Shown piece by piece: positions 62,874-64,000 of a DNA stretch of 64,000 nt; positions within the stretch are counted from its first letter, which is position 1, and each line of letters opens with the position of its first letter. The stretch comes from Malurus cyaneus samueli. Lineage: Eukaryota > Chordata > Aves > Passeriformes > Maluridae. Below the pieces are notes generated by a model. The model searched no databases, was not told the DNA's origin, and saw only the letters and a program-made list of their open reading frames with translations. The stretch spans positions 27,655,048-27,719,047 of the forward strand of contig CM019220.1 of the NCBI GenBank assembly GCA_009741485.1. The letters run 5' to 3'. Made by a program: the position numbers and the translations under genes.

Positions 62874-64000
62874 ATGGGGCAGACCTTCGGTGGTGAGAGA
62901 GGTCTGCACATCCTCCACTGCCTTTGTGGGGAGCATTGGCTGTTTTTACCCAAACTGGTGGTTCCTGATTGTCTGGGAACATCTTTGATTTAATTTCGCC
63001 AAAATCACAAAATACACAAATAATAAAGCTCCATGTCTATAAACACAATTTAGTGCTTTGAGTGAAAGGTCCCACAAATAACAAAACAACCAGGGAATCG
63101 ATGGAGTCCTGCGTCAGTTATGGAATGAGACATTTTTTATTAAGTAATGGAAAATTACGATGCAAATAGGATTATCACTGCTGTGATTGGGGTGAGAGTG
63201 AAACCTGAGTGAGTTTGGTGCTTGGAAAGGGAGTGGAGAAATGCAGAATGGTGAGTTCAGTCCCTGCTCTGCCCTGTGCCCTGAGGGTGCCCTCCCTGCT
63301 CTCAGAATTGGTGAGGGAAAAATAAAATGAACTCAGAAGGACTATCTGTGTTTGTGATGGGGAAAACCAGAATTTTGGAAAATGCAGCTGTTAGTTTGCA
63401 ACTCTCCCTTGCACCATAAACTGAGAGTCAGCACTTCTGCTATTTAAGCTAAACTATGGTAGAAGAAATACCATTATTTTTTCCTTGACCTTTCTAGAAT
63501 TATTGAGATTATTTCCTTTTAAGTAAGTACAGAAAGAAAGGCTATAAATATGGAAATATTCTTATGAACTAAACATATGTTTTTGTATCTAAAATAAATC
63601 AAAAACTCTTTGAGCTCCTTACTGCTTCTGTTGGAAATATCAGATTATTTTGGTCCAGACACAAATTGAACTTAAGGAATTAAATTAAATTAAATTAGCA
63701 TCTCTAAAGTGCCAGATGTCCTATTCATGTATTTTCTTTAAGATATGCATCAAAATTGCAAGTGGATCAGAAGACACTTGTTATACTAAATTCTAACTCA
63801 ATAAACAGATGCTGAAGGGTTTAAATAAATGATGGGGTTTTTTTCCCCTTTGTGGAACAAAATTGAAACGATGAAAATGCAAAGAAGTCCCAGGCTTTTA
63901 CATGCTCCTGCAGTTGCAGTATTTCTGATCTTTTCAAATTGATGAGTGACAGTGAAGACCTTTTCTTATAGCAAAGGAAATTTATGAATTGCAGAGAATA
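62874..64000. other. Unique sequence to the window edge
   Basis: No gene or transposon recognised. Immediately after the LTR is an inverted repeat GCAGACCT (62879-62886) and AGGTCTGC (62900-62907). An AAATT pentamer run lies at 63678-63697. The retrovirus internal region would have to begin here if the LTR were a 5' one, but nothing retroviral is readable. Confidence 0.55.
63678..63697. repeat. AAATT pentanucleotide microsatellite
   Basis: Four units of TAAAT/AAATT in a row. Simple sequence. Confidence 0.8.

Noticed and set aside
62874..62907. Possible retroviral primer-binding site right after the LTR (begins TGGGG)
   Set aside because: The bases after the first ten do not match the T-arm pattern expected of a tRNA 3' end, so it is not a convincing primer-binding site.
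1..64000. tRNA, rRNA, snRNA, CRISPR arrays or bacterial-type operons
   Set aside because: No cloverleaf with a proper T-arm, no small-nuclear-RNA signatures, no regularly spaced repeats and no dense coding were seen; the sequence is clearly vertebrate in character.

Overview
The window looks like nuclear DNA of a bird, probably a songbird. The evidence is eight CR1 LINE fragments with typical avian CR1 3' ends, plus one LTR of about 1.2 kb with TGTC...GACA termini of the kind seen in songbird endogenous retroviruses. By eye the rest is AT-rich, CpG-poor and sparsely repetitive, as in a large intron or a gene desert. Species, chromosome and neighbouring genes cannot be told from the sequence.

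I recognise no protein-coding gene, tRNA, rRNA, snRNA or CRISPR array. The open frames are short. The longest is 184 codons on the minus strand at 34768-35322, and by my rough estimate one of that length is expected by chance in 64 kb read in six frames. Several of the longer minus-strand frames are antisense readings of CR1 tails.

Layout: 1-12.07 kb is unique sequence. CR1 tails lie at 12.1-12.5 kb (two adjacent), 38.4-39.2 kb (two adjacent), 42.4-42.6 kb, 52.2-52.3 kb, 57.8-58.2 kb and, in reverse orientation, 61.4-61.5 kb. The LTR occupies 61.66-62.87 kb. A decayed palindromic repeat of ancient amniote type lies at 60.4 kb. Small tandem duplications are scattered at 24.6, 28.7, 30.6, 54.8 and 58.9 kb. 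A purine-rich G-tract lies at 31.1-31.3 kb and an AT microsatellite ending in a perfect hairpin at 56.7-56.8 kb.

The places most worth checking are a dense CpG cluster with a TATA-like box at 41.34-41.64 kb, a CpG-retaining block at 37.4-38.1 kb, four exon-like segments (885-960, 6316-6449, 37656-37720, 53432-53690), and compact palindromes at 17.1, 20.5 and 56.8 kb. All gene-like or regulatory readings here are inference. I found no convincing new biological system in this window.
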